Of a stretch of 9,453 nt of DNA, positions 1-6,812 are shown piece after piece (the stretch's first letter is position 1; every line of letters begins with the position of its first letter). The notes below the pieces were generated by a model, which saw only the letters and a program-made list of their open reading frames with translations, did not search any database and was not told where the DNA came from. This stretch comes from Acidobacteriota bacterium (GTDB taxonomy: Bacteria; Acidobacteriota; Terriglobia; Terriglobales; SCQP01), in the NCBI GenBank assembly GCA_021823305.1, contig JAKAOE010000039.1, forward strand, positions 1 through 9,453, given 5' to 3'. A program made the position numbers and the translations under genes.

Positions 1-498
1 CAGCCGCGCGCGCGCAGGCGGCGGCGTGAGCACGCGCGGGCGCGGCGCCGGCCGCGGGCGGCTCACCGGATCGGAGGGCGGCACGGGCAGGCGGGGCGGC
101 CGGTTGGCCGCCAAACGGCGGACCGCATACACGACCGGTGGCGTGGACGCCGGTGCGGGCGGGGGCACGGCGCGCGGCGGGGGCGGCGGCGGGGCGGCCG
201 GAACCCGCGGCGCCCGCCGCGGCGGCAGGCGCAGCGGCGGGGCAGGCACGGAATAGGTCAACACCGCAACCTGCAGCGGCGCGGAGCGCGGATGAATCAC
301 TGGCGGACCGATGACCAAGCCCGCCAGCATCAGCCCCGTCACCACCCACTGCAGCAGCAGGCTCAGGCCCAGGCTGCGTTCGCGCCGCCGGCGCTGTTCG
401 GCGCCCAGCGGGCGGGAGCCGCCCTGCACCAACGACGCCTGCAGAAAGCCGGCGGCGGCGGGGACCACGGAATCAGGAGACGTCGGCTCAACCTGCAT
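1..498 (-). CDS. TonB / energy-transducer-like protein, N-terminal part (cut by window edge)
   Basis: The reading frame is open from an ATG at 498 down to base 1, giving 166 residues with no stop, so the C-terminus lies outside the window. An in-frame TAG two codons upstream of the ATG fixes the start closely. The protein has a cytoplasmic N-terminus of about 43 residues ending in a basic patch (QRRRRER, about 35-41), then one hydrophobic segment at about 44-64 (LSLLLQWVVTGLMLAGLVIG). After that comes a long Pro/Arg/Ala-rich stretch, including a run of six prolines near 103-108. This layout of basic head, single anchor and proline-rich periplasmic spacer is typical of TonB-type energy transducers, which couple ExbBD to outer-membrane receptors. 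The defining C-terminal TonB domain would lie off the left edge, so the call rests on architecture only. Another proline-rich inner-membrane protein is possible. It is divergent from the gene at 779. Confidence 0.6.
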   Translation of the reverse strand, partial: MQVEPTSPDSVVPAAAGFLQASLVQGGSRPLGAEQRRRRERSLGLSLLLQWVVTGLMLAGLVIGPPVIHPRSAPLQVAVLTYSVPAPPLRLPPRRAPRVPAAPPPPPPRAVPPPAPASTPPVVYAVRRLAANRPPRLPVPPSDPVSRPRPAPRPRVLTPPPARARL

Positions 499-599
499 GC
501 CCAGCTACTCTGTCTGCCGGGATGCGATGCCGCGAAGAGGGGGTTGCGATGCACCGCGGTGGGGCTTCGGCGCGGGACCAAAACCGGACGCCGCGCCGA

Positions 600-641
600 C
601 TTTCAAATTGGAAGGCGGCATGGGTCAGTTCAGTTCGGCAC
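600..641 (+). repeat. Imperfect direct repeat, copy 1
   Basis: This 42-base element has the core TTCAAATTGGAA (602-613) and ends in GTTCAGTTCGGCAC. By hand alignment it matches 672-714 at 34 of 43 columns, with one gap. The core is close to an inverted repeat (TTC-AA…TTGGAA), as expected for a dimeric regulator site. No regulator gene lies in the window to link it to. Confidence 0.5.
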
Positions 642-671
642 GCGCCGGATTGGGGCCCGGGGCGGCCGCGG

Positions 672-714
672 CTCTCAAAGTGGAAAAGCGGCGCGGCTAA
701 GTTCAGATCGGCAC
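672..714 (+). repeat. Imperfect direct repeat, copy 2
   Basis: This 43-base element has the core CTCAAAGTGGAA (674-685) and ends in GTTCAGATCGGCAC. It is the partner of 600-641, 72 bases downstream. Both the core and the tail are conserved between the copies while the middle differs, which suggests selection on those parts rather than a very recent duplication. Confidence 0.5.
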
Positions 715-733
715 ATGGCAGCCATCCCTTCGC

Positions 734-745
734 TTCCACTCTGAA
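734..745 (-). repeat. Third, inverted copy of the repeat core
   Basis: Read on the minus strand this is TTCAGAGTGGAA, differing at two positions from copy 2 (CTCAAAGTGGAA) and at two from copy 1 (TTCAAATTGGAA). It lacks the conserved tail of the other two copies. It lies 33 bases upstream of the ATG at 779, a likely place for a regulator to act on that gene. At 12 bases the match could be chance. Confidence 0.3.
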
Positions 746-778
746 TTCCAACCTCCTGCGCGAACCGGAGGCGGAGGC

Positions 779-1384
779 ATGGGCGCGAATCGGGGATTGC
801 AGGCGCGGCGGCGGTTCGCGGGGTTGTGCCCGGGCCGCTTCGGTGGGCCGCTGGGGGAGCGGGCGGCGTTGGAGGGCGATGTGCGCCCGCCGGCGCGCCG
901 CACGCCGCCGGGACGGCGCGTGGGGTGGGCGTGGGCGCTGGCGCTGCTGTGGCTGACGCCGGCGGCGGGGCAGTCGCTGAAGGGCTACATCCCGTGCCTG
1001 GGGTGCGCCGAGCACAAGGAGATCGAAACGCGCTGGCACCGGCCCTTTCTGATCGAGCTGGCGGGGGAAGGGGCGCTGCTGTTCGACCACTACCGGCTGG
1101 AGGCGGATGCGCGGCGGATGGGGCTGTGCGAGAGCGACCCGCTGATCCGCAGCCCGCTGGCGATCAACGGCTGCCATCAGTACTCGGCGACGCGCGCCTG
1201 GCTGATCGAGGCGCCGCTGGAAATTCTGGCGTTCACCAGCCCGGCGTGGGGGCTGGAGCGGCGCGGGCATCCGCGCTGGGCGACGCTGCTGGAGCTGACG
1301 CCGATCGTCTACCACGCGCTCTCCATCCGGGCCACGCTCGAGGCGATTCATCGCTGGCAGCGGCTGGAGTACTTGCTGCAGTAA
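779..1384 (+). CDS. Exported or membrane-anchored protein of unknown function
   Basis: I do not recognise this family. The longest start, ATG 779, has a strong Shine-Dalgarno (GGAGG at 767-771, 7 bases upstream) and gives 201 residues. The first 34 residues are Arg/Gly-rich low complexity. An in-frame GTG at 881, preceded by GGAGG at 871-875, would give 167 residues opening with a good signal peptide: basic RRTPPGRR, a hydrophobic stretch VGWAWALALLWLTPAAG, then a possible cleavage before QS. The mature part has four cysteines, in CLGC, GLCES and NGCHQ, which could form disulphides or bind a cofactor. It also has many Trp, His and charged residues (for example RWHRPF and HRWQRLEYLL near the C-terminus). 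I assign no enzymatic motif. It ends 31 bases before the large lipoprotein gene on the same strand, so the two are probably co-transcribed and may act together at the cell surface. Confidence 0.65.
   Translation: MGANRGLQARRRFAGLCPGRFGGPLGERAALEGDVRPPARRTPPGRRVGWAWALALLWLTPAAGQSLKGYIPCLGCAEHKEIETRWHRPFLIELAGEGALLFDHYRLEADARRMGLCESDPLIRSPLAINGCHQYSATRAWLIEAPLEILAFTSPAWGLERRGHPRWATLLELTPIVYHALSIRATLEAIHRWQRLEYLLQ
871..883 (+). promoter_or_regulatory. Alternative ribosome binding site and GTG start for the exported protein
   Basis: GGAGG at 871-875 is followed after 5 bases by GTG at 881, in frame with the gene that opens at 779. Starting here removes an Arg/Gly-rich leader and puts a signal peptide directly at the N-terminus. 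That is the biological argument for it. The argument against is the equally strong Shine-Dalgarno and ATG at 779. Confidence 0.4.
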
Positions 1385-1415
1385 GTGGCGGACACCGACA
1401 GGAGACACAAGCGTT

Positions 1416-4400
1416 ATGGCGGCTGAGGCGCGGGCGTGGACGGGGATGCGGGCGATCGCGGGGCTGGCGGCGGCGCTGGGGCTGGCGGGGTGCGGCGCCT
1501 CGCTGCCGCAGCTGCCGGTGGTGACGATCGCACCGGCGGCGGTGGCGCTGCAGGCGGGGGACGGAACGCAGCAGTTCACCGCCACGGTGGCCAACACCAC
1601 GAACACGGCGGTGGTGTGGAAGGTGAACGGCCACATGGGCGGGGACGCCACCGACGGCACGATCACGCAGGCGGGGCTGTACACGGCGCCGGCGACGGTG
1701 CCGGCGGGGGCGGTGCAGGTGGAGGCGGTGAGCGCGGCCAACGCCAACGTGCAGGCGGCGGCGGCGGTGACGCTGACGCCGCCGGTGACGCTGACGCTGA
1801 CGCCGGCGACGGTGACGCTGCAGGCGGGGGCGACGCAGCAGTTCAACGCCACGGTGGCCAACGCCACCAACACGGCGGTGACCTGGAGCGTGAACGGCAC
1901 GGCGGGCGGGAGCGCGGCCACTGGCACGATCAGCGCGCAGGGGTTGTATACCGCGCCCAAGGACTTTCCCGGCCTGGGCGCGATCACCATCACCGTGGCC
2001 AGCGTGCAGGACCCGAACATCACCGCCACGGCGGCGATCACGCTGTCGCAGCCGGTGACGGTGAGCGTCACGCCGGCGGCGGTGACGCTGGCGCCGGGGG
2101 CGACGCAAGCCTTCAGCGCGGCGGTGAGCGGCGCCGCCACTCCCACGGTGACCTGGAGCGTGAACGGGGTCGCCGGCGGCAACGCGAGCCTGGGCACGAT
2201 CGACGCCAACGGCAACTTCACCGCGCCAGCGCAGGTGCCCGCGCCGCCGACGGTGACGGTCACCGCGACCAGCACCGCCGATACGAGCGCCAGCGGCAGT
2301 GCGGCGGTGACCATCGCCCCGCCGGTGAGCGTGACGGTCACGCCCGCCACGGCCGCGGTGGGCGCGGGCGGGACGCAGCAGTTCACCGCCACGGTGAGCA
2401 ACGCCGCCAACACGGCGGTGAGCTGGAGCGTGAACGGCACGGCGGGGGGCAGCAGCAGCGTGGGCACGATCAGCGCCACCGGGCTGTACACCGCGCCCGC
2501 CAGCTTCCCCGGGCTGAGCCAGGTGACGGTGCAGGCGGCCGCGGTGGCCGACCCGAGCGCGACCGCCGCGGCCACGGTGACGCTGATCCAGCCGGTGAGC
2601 GTGACGCTGACGCCCACGGCAGCGACGGTCAGCCTGGGGGCGAGCCAGGCGTTCGCCGCGACGGTGACGGGCAGCACCAACACCGGGGTGAGCTGGAGCG
2701 TGAACGGCACGGCGGGGGGTTCGGCGGCGCTGGGCACGATCAATGCGCAGGGGCTGTTCACCGCGCCCACGGCGATGCCGGCGAACGCGAGCGAGACGAT
2801 CACCGCGACCAGCGACGCCGACGCCACCAAGTCGGCCTCGGCGACGGTGACGCTGCAGCCGCCGCCCTCGCAGTTCAGCCTGTCGCCGGCGGCGGCGACG
2901 CTGAGCCTGGGCAAAGCGCAGAGCGGCAGCGTCAGCTTCCAGCTGACGCTCTCGCCCGGCTTCACCCAGCCGGTGGCGCTGGCGGTGAGCGGGCTGCCGA
3001 CCAACGTGAGCGCGGCGCTCGCCCCCGCCAGCCTGAGCGCCAGCGGGGCGGTGCAGCTGACGCTGACCACCGCCGCGATCAGCCTGGCCAACAGCGGCGC
3101 GCCGATCACGCTCACCGCCAGCGCCCCCGGCGCCAACGGCAGCCAACTGGTGCAGACGGCGACGGTGACGCTGACCATCACCGGCTGGGCGGGGCACGTG
3201 GCCACATTGGCGGGCGGGCCGGGCGGGGTGGGATTTGTGGACGGCGCCGGCGCGGCGGCGGCGCTCTACCCCACCGCGCTCGCCACCGACGGGACCAACG
3301 TCTACTTCGCCGACAAGCGCGGCACGGCGCTGCGCCAGGTGGGCATCGCCGACCAGGCGGTGACCACGCTCGACGGCGGGCCCTACACCTATGCCGTGGC
3401 CGACGGCGAGGGCATGGTGTACGACCCGGCGAACCAGACGATCTACACCGCCGACGCGCTCAGGAACGAGATCGAGGCGTTCAAGCCCGGCAGTTACACC
3501 ATCGCCGTGCTGGCCGGCAACGGCACCGCGGGCTACGCCGACGGCGCCGGAACCGCGGCGGAATTCAGCTACCCGCACGGGCTGGCGATCTCGCCCGACG
3601 GGACGACGCTTTACGTCGCCGACACCAACAACGAGGTGATCCGCGCGGTGACGATCGCCACCGGCGCGGTGACCACGCTGGCCGGGCAGACCGGCATCTA
3701 CCGCTCCACCGACGGCGTGGGGGCAGCGGCGAGCTTCTGCCAGCCCACCGGGCTGGCGATCGATCCGGCGGGCGCAAACCTCTACGTCAGCGACCAGTGC
3801 GGCTACGTGATCCGCAGGATCGCGCTGCCCGGCGCCGCGGTGACCACGGTGGCTGGCTCGGGGGCGCAGGGGCAGGCGGACGGGGCGGCGCCGAGCGCCA
3901 CCTTCGACGCGCTCAGCGGGCTGGCGGTGGACCCGCATGCCGCCGCGCCGCTGCTCTACATCGCCGACGGCAACAAGATCCGGGCGCTGACGCTGGGTGC
4001 CAACCCCACGGTGTTCACCGTGGCGGGCGCCTTCGGGCCGGGGCAGAACGACGGCGGCGGCGGCAGCGCGACCTTCTACACGGTGACAAACTTCGCCACG
4101 CTGGCCGACGCCACCGGCAGCGGCACCACGACGCTGTTCGTGGCGGACAGCGACAACGGGCTGCTGCGGCGGGTGGACATCGCCAACCCGCTCACCGCAA
4201 CCAGCTCATCCAACGTGACGGCGAACGTCACCACGCTGGCCGGGCAACCCTCGCACCGCGGCACCACCGACGGCTTGGGCACCGGCACCGGTTACACCGG
4301 CGCCTCGGCGGCCGAGTTCAGCCAGCCGGAGGGGATCGTGACCGACGGCAAGGTGGCCTACGTGGCCGATGCCTGGAATGGGGCGATCCGCAAGATTGAC

Positions 4401-5264
4401 TTGGCCACGACGCAGGTGACCACGGTGGCCGGGCCCAACCAGGGCTTTGCCGACGGCGCCGCCGGCCAGGCGGCATTTTTCGAGAACGCCGGGCTGGCCT
4501 GGGTGTCGAGCCAGAACGTGATCTACATCGCCGACACCGGCAACGGCGCCATCCGCAAGCTCGATCTGACGGCCGGCACGGTGACCACCATCACCGGCAC
4601 CAACGCCAGCGGCTACGTGGACGGGACGCTGGCGCAAGCGCGCTTCAACCATCCCTTCGGCATCCTGGCTTCGCCCGACGGCACCAAGCTCTACGTCGCC
4701 GACGCCGGCAACAACGCCATCCGGCTGATTGACCTCACCGCCGGCACCGTGACCACGATCGCCGGCAACGGCGGGCTGGGCAGCGCCGACGGCGTGGGCG
4801 CGGCGGCGCGCTTTGCCGAACCCAACGGGCTGGCGTTCGACGCCAGCGGCAACAACCTCTTTATCAGCGACTTCGAGAACCAGGCGATCCGCGAGCTCAA
4901 CCTGCAAACGGACGCGGTGACCACCCTCGTCGGCATGGCGCACAAGTGCGGCTACGCCGACGGGCCGGCGGCGACGGCGACGCTGTGCGATCCGGCGTTC
5001 CTCACCACCGACGGGCGCAGCCTGTTCTGGGGCGACAGCAACACCGGGCTGCTGCGCGTGCTCAACCTCTCGACCATGCAAGTCTCGACCCTGGCCGGCA
5101 GCCCGGGCGAGCTGCATGTGGTCAACGGCGACCTGACCGAAGCGCCGGGCGAGCTCACCGGGCCGGTGCGTTACAACGGCGTGTTCGGGCTGGCGGTGGC
5201 GCCCGACGACAGCTTCATCCTGTTCACCGACAAGCCGGAGAACGTGGTGCGGATCATTTATTAG
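1416..5264 (+). CDS. Giant lipoprotein: Ig-like repeat array followed by 12 NHL-type blades
   Basis: AGGAG at 1400-1404 supports the ATG at 1416. The N-terminus is a lipoprotein signal peptide with lipobox LAGC (Cys26); an internal Met11 gives a shorter version of the same signal. Residues 34-482 are five Ig-like (Big-type) repeats of about 90 residues, sharing PV-x-V-TP, TQQF-x-ATV, a W-x-VNGTAGG core, a GTI…GLYTAP strand and a closing TVTL. A sixth, more divergent module covers about 483-590. From about 598 to the end are 12 NHL-like blades of roughly 57 residues, with LAG-x-G…DG-x-G-x-A-x-F…P-x-GLA…LYVAD…N-x-IR…VTT. Twelve blades would fit two six-bladed propellers. NHL propellers mostly bind proteins or carbohydrates, so a surface binding or scaffold role is inferred; no catalytic motif was seen. 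The lipid anchor, Ig stalk and terminal propeller fit surface display. The gene converges with, and overlaps by 4 bases, the minus-strand gene at 5261. Confidence 0.88.
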   Translation: MAAEARAWTGMRAIAGLAAALGLAGCGASLPQLPVVTIAPAAVALQAGDGTQQFTATVANTTNTAVVWKVNGHMGGDATDGTITQAGLYTAPATVPAGAVQVEAVSAANANVQAAAAVTLTPPVTLTLTPATVTLQAGATQQFNATVANATNTAVTWSVNGTAGGSAATGTISAQGLYTAPKDFPGLGAITITVASVQDPNITATAAITLSQPVTVSVTPAAVTLAPGATQAFSAAVSGAATPTVTWSVNGVAGGNASLGTIDANGNFTAPAQVPAPPTVTVTATSTADTSASGSAAVTIAPPVSVTVTPATAAVGAGGTQQFTATVSNAANTAVSWSVNGTAGGSSSVGTISATGLYTAPASFPGLSQVTVQAAAVADPSATAAATVTLIQPVSVTLTPTAATVSLGASQAFAATVTGSTNTGVSWSVNGTAGGSAALGTINAQGLFTAPTAMPANASETITATSDADATKSASATVTLQPPPSQFSLSPAAATLSLGKAQSGSVSFQLTLSPGFTQPVALAVSGLPTNVSAALAPASLSASGAVQLTLTTAAISLANSGAPITLTASAPGANGSQLVQTATVTLTITGWAGHVATLAGGPGGVGFVDGAGAAAALYPTALATDGTNVYFADKRGTALRQVGIADQAVTTLDGGPYTYAVADGEGMVYDPANQTIYTADALRNEIEAFKPGSYTIAVLAGNGTAGYADGAGTAAEFSYPHGLAISPDGTTLYVADTNNEVIRAVTIATGAVTTLAGQTGIYRSTDGVGAAASFCQPTGLAIDPAGANLYVSDQCGYVIRRIALPGAAVTTVAGSGAQGQADGAAPSATFDALSGLAVDPHAAAPLLYIADGNKIRALTLGANPTVFTVAGAFGPGQNDGGGGSATFYTVTNFATLADATGSGTTTLFVADSDNGLLRRVDIANPLTATSSSNVTANVTTLAGQPSHRGTTDGLGTGTGYTGASAAEFSQPEGIVTDGKVAYVADAWNGAIRKIDLATTQVTTVAGPNQGFADGAAGQAAFFENAGLAWVSSQNVIYIADTGNGAIRKLDLTAGTVTTITGTNASGYVDGTLAQARFNHPFGILASPDGTKLYVADAGNNAIRLIDLTAGTVTTIAGNGGLGSADGVGAAARFAEPNGLAFDASGNNLFISDFENQAIRELNLQTDAVTTLVGMAHKCGYADGPAATATLCDPAFLTTDGRSLFWGDSNTGLLRVLNLSTMQVSTLAGSPGELHVVNGDLTEAPGELTGPVRYNGVFGLAVAPDDSFILFTDKPENVVRIIY
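1515..2861 (+). repeat. Five tandem in-frame Ig-like coding repeats with 270-bp period
   Basis: Units begin at the Pro-Val codons at 1515, 1782, 2052, 2322 and 2592. The first is 267 bases and the next four are 270 each. The conserved TGGA anchor in the Trp codon region falls at 1617, 1884, 2154, 2424 and 2694, keeping the same spacing. Units 2, 4 and 5 share near-identical DNA around TGGAGCGTGAACGGCACGGC. Such closely spaced similar repeats could recombine to change copy number. Confidence 0.85.
3207..5264 (+). repeat. Twelve NHL-type beta-propeller blade repeats (protein-level)
   Basis: From residue 598 of the lipoprotein a motif opening with (L/V/I)-x-G recurs 12 times, each copy closing with VTT or a variant. 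Best-conserved copies contain LYVADTNNEVIR, IYIADTGNGAIRK and LYVADAGNNAIRL. The second blade (about LDGGPYTYAV…) and the last blade are more degenerate, as is common for blades that close a propeller. Blade count is by eye and could be off by one. Confidence 0.75.
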
Positions 5265-5686
5265 GACGTGCTCCAGCCGTCCTTGACCAGTTGCTTGACC
5301 TCGGGGTACTGCTGCCAGCGGTCCTTGCCGCGGGCGCGGTTGACGACGTGGACGATCATGGCGAGGACGTAGCCGACGCCGAAGCCGAAGAACAGGCTCT
5401 GGCCCCACTCGTCGGGCCAACCCAGGAAAAAGCCGCCCACGGTCGGCACCATCCACATGCTCAGGGCGATGGCGGCGAGTTTGCGCTCGCGCCTGAGGTA
5501 GGCGGCTTTGCAGACGGCGCAGGCGGGAATCGGGACGGTGCGGTGCTGGGTCTTCTTGATCGCGCCCTCGTTCCAGGAGCGCGACAACCCCACTTTGATC
5601 GCGTACTTCTCTTCGGCCAGCGTGGACTGGCAGATGAAGCATGCGGGCGGCCGGCTCTCAGCCGCGGCGGCGGCGTCAGGGCTCAT
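5261..5686 (-). CDS. Small membrane protein with two CxxC pairs (possible zinc ribbon)
   Basis: I do not recognise a named family. ATG 5686 gives 141 residues. A GTG at 5692 is in frame, but the Shine-Dalgarno GGAGAGG (5692-5698, minus strand) abuts it, whereas it sits 5 bases before ATG 5686, so I take the ATG. The N-terminal soluble part has C16-x2-C19 (CFIC) and C56-x2-C59 (CAVC), a spacing able to form a zinc-ribbon-like site. It is followed by a basic stretch (YLRRERKL) and two hydrophobic segments at about 70-88 and 97-115. The C-terminal tail is charged, with YPEVKQLVKDGW. It is probably an inner-membrane protein with the Cys-rich head and tail in the cytoplasm, by the positive-inside rule. 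It is divergent from nuoA across 56 bases and convergent with the lipoprotein gene, whose stop it overlaps. A role linked to complex I is possible but unproven. Confidence 0.75.
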   Translation of the reverse strand: MSPDAAAAAESRPPACFICQSTLAEEKYAIKVGLSRSWNEGAIKKTQHRTVPIPACAVCKAAYLRRERKLAAIALSMWMVPTVGGFFLGWPDEWGQSLFFGFGVGYVLAMIVHVVNRARGKDRWQQYPEVKQLVKDGWSTS

Positions 5687-5691
5687 GGGCA

Positions 5692-5698
5692 CCTCTCC
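5692..5698 (-). promoter_or_regulatory. Ribosome binding site deciding the start of the CxxC membrane protein
   Basis: Minus-strand GGAGAGG lies 5 bases before ATG 5686 and directly touches the in-frame GTG 5692. This favours the ATG start. Confidence 0.6.
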
Positions 5699-5706
5699 CG
5701 GTCAAA

Positions 5707-5724
5707 CGGCATAATTGTATGCCG
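5707..5724. promoter_or_regulatory. Palindrome in the divergent CxxC-protein / nuoA promoter gap
   Basis: CGGCATA-attg-TATGCCG is a perfect inverted repeat with 7-base arms around 4 bases, the most AT-rich part of the 56-bp gap between 5686 and 5743. It includes -10-like sequences in both directions: CATAAT (5710-5715) on the plus strand and TACAAT (5720-5715) on the minus strand. No good -35 match was found for either. It could be an operator or overlapping divergent promoters controlling both genes. It is too short to be a strong terminator. Confidence 0.4.
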
Positions 5725-5742
5725 GACGCGAGGGATCGGACC

Positions 5743-6168
5743 ATGGTGGCGCACCAACCGGGGAACGGAGGCGCGCCATCCATAGCGGCAGAGGAGCGGG
5801 GCGTGCTCTGGCCGCTGGTGGTGTATTTCGTGCTGGTGGTGCTGCTGGTGGGCGGCATGTTGGGGGTGTCGGCGCTACTGGGCGAGCGGCACCGGCAGCC
5901 GGCCACCGGGCTGCCGTATGAGGGCGGAGTGGCGTCGCAGGGGAGCGCGCGGCTGCGCCTTTCGGCGCGCTTCTACCTGGTGGCGATGTTCTTCGTGATC
6001 TTCGACCTGGAGGCGGTGTTTCTCTTCTCCTGGGCGGTAGCGGTGCGGTCGGCGGGCTGGCGGGGGTTCTACGAGATCGCGGTGTTCATCGGCGTGCTGC
6101 TGGCGACGCTTTGGTACCTGGCGCGGGTGGGAGCGCTGGACTGGGGCGGGGGAGAGGCGGAGCCGTGA
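5743..6168 (+). CDS. nuoA: NADH-quinone oxidoreductase subunit A
   Basis: NuoA is a small membrane subunit of complex I, next to NuoH at the base of the quinone channel. GAGGGA at 5730-5735 lies 7 bases before ATG 5743, giving 141 residues. An in-frame ATG at 5719 falls inside the palindrome and is less likely. Three membrane segments are visible, at about 22-46, 76-98 and 108-128. The family signature is [25 protein letters not shown] split over 67-91, with the conserved acidic pair D88 and E90. The loop before it reads PYEGG, so the cysteine of the mitochondrial ND3-type ECG loop is missing, as I recall for E. coli NuoA (FESG). The C-terminus LARVGALDW also matches the E. coli type. It is the first gene of the nuo operon; its stop overlaps the nuoB start by 4 bases. 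Confidence 0.95.
   Translation: MVAHQPGNGGAPSIAAEERGVLWPLVVYFVLVVLLVGGMLGVSALLGERHRQPATGLPYEGGVASQGSARLRLSARFYLVAMFFVIFDLEAVFLFSWAVAVRSAGWRGFYEIAVFIGVLLATLWYLARVGALDWGGGEAEP
6151..6167 (+). promoter_or_regulatory. Ribosome binding site and GTG start of nuoB
   Basis: GGAGAGG at 6151-6157 lies 7 bases before GTG 6165, inside the end of nuoA. The start codon overlaps the nuoA TGA as GTGA. The next Met, ATG at 6177, has no Shine-Dalgarno, so the GTG is chosen. Confidence 0.7.
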
Positions 6169-6812
6169 ATTACTGGATGACGCGGCCGGGCGAGAGCGCC
6201 GGCCCCAATCCGCTGGAGCTGCTGCCAGGCGAGGCGGAGGAGCAGGTGCGGCGCGCGGTGGTGCTGACCAAGCTGGAGGCGCTCGTGGCGTGGGGGCGGA
6301 AGAACTCGATCTGGCCGTTCAACTTCGGGCTCTCCTGCTGTTTCGTCGAGATGGCGACCAGCATCACCAGCAAGTACGACCTGGCGCGCTTCGGCGCGGA
6401 GGTGATCCGCGGCACGCCGCGCGAGGCCGACCTGATGGTGATCGCGGGTACGGTGTTCCTCAAAATGGCGCCGGTGGTGCAGCGGCTCTACGAGCAGATG
6501 ATGGCGCCGCGCTGGGTGATCTCGATGGGCTCGTGCGCGAATTCGGGCGGGATGTACGACATCTACAGCGTGGTGCAGGGGGTGGACAAGTTCCTGCCGG
6601 TGGACGTGTACGTGCCGGGCTGCCCGCCGCGGCCGGACGCGCTGCTGGAGGGGGTGCTGCTGCTGCGCGAGGCGGTGGGGAGCGAGAAGCGGCCGTTGAG
6701 TTGGGTGGTGGGCAACCAGACGGTGGCGCGGCCGGCGATGCCGGCGCAGCGTGAGCGCAAGCGCGGGGAGCGGATGGCGGCGCGGGAGCTGAAGAGCCCG
6801 GATGAGATCTGA
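6165..6812 (+). CDS. nuoB: NADH-quinone oxidoreductase subunit B (N2 cluster subunit)
   Basis: NuoB carries the [4Fe-4S] cluster N2, which passes electrons to quinone at the interface with NuoCD. The GTG start gives 215 residues, close to the roughly 220 of E. coli NuoB. All four expected ligands are visible: tandem C58-C59 in [11 protein letters not shown]124 in [10 protein letters not shown] and C153 in [11 protein letters not shown]. Other family blocks are [12 protein letters not shown] (43-54), [19 protein letters not shown] (74-92) and [20 protein letters not shown] (130-149). The C-terminal extension RERKRGER…SPDEI strongly resembles the E. coli protein as I recall it, whereas many bacterial NuoB proteins are shorter. 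It overlaps nuoA by 4 bases and nuoCD by 11, so translation is probably coupled along the operon. Confidence 0.97.
   Translation: MNYWMTRPGESAGPNPLELLPGEAEEQVRRAVVLTKLEALVAWGRKNSIWPFNFGLSCCFVEMATSITSKYDLARFGAEVIRGTPREADLMVIAGTVFLKMAPVVQRLYEQMMAPRWVISMGSCANSGGMYDIYSVVQGVDKFLPVDVYVPGCPPRPDALLEGVLLLREAVGSEKRPLSWVVGNQTVARPAMPAQRERKRGERMAARELKSPDEI

Larger units (their letters stand above)
499..778. other. Divergent intergenic region with repeated operator-like elements
   Basis: This 280-bp stretch separates the minus-strand TonB-like gene from the plus-strand gene at 779. I see no convincing gene in it; open frames crossing it are extensions or shadows of neighbours. It is locally more AT-rich than its surroundings around 600-635 and 672-710, where two related sequences occur, with a third inverted core at 734-745. 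A short perfect inverted repeat, ATGGC-a-GCCAT, sits at 715-725. By position it should hold the promoters of both flanking genes, but I cannot pick out a clear -35/-10 pair. Confidence 0.55.

Noticed and set aside
26..956. Several plus-strand frames (26-256, 292-744, 311-700, 522-956)
   Set aside because: The first lies wholly, and the next two mostly, opposite the TonB-like gene; 522-956 crosses into the 779 gene out of phase. All have low-complexity Gly/Arg composition and no motif.
1515..2861. A CRISPR-like array suggested by regularly spaced repeats
   Set aside because: The period is 270 bases, the repeats stay in frame and encode Ig-like domains, and there are no unique short spacers.
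488..3205. A 905-codon open frame on the minus strand across the Ig-like repeats and the intergenic region
   Set aside because: It is antisense to a clear lipoprotein gene, its repetitive V/T/A-rich translation only mirrors the 270-bp repeats, and it also runs through the 779 gene. High GC makes long shadow frames common.
1233..3938. A 901-codon minus-strand frame
   Set aside because: The translation is an Arg/His/Gly-rich low-complexity shadow of the lipoprotein gene with no recognisable domain.
1436..4399. A 987-codon plus-strand frame in another phase
   Set aside because: It is a G/D/H/R-rich out-of-frame shadow of the lipoprotein gene; the phase starting at 1416 carries the lipobox and domain repeats.
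4206..5642. A 478-codon minus-strand frame
   Set aside because: It is antisense to the NHL blades and out of frame with the CxxC membrane protein; the composition is shadow-like.
5719..5742. Upstream ATG 5719 as the nuoA start
   Set aside because: It lies within the palindrome and lacks a Shine-Dalgarno, while ATG 5743 has GAGGGA at good spacing and gives a normal-length NuoA.
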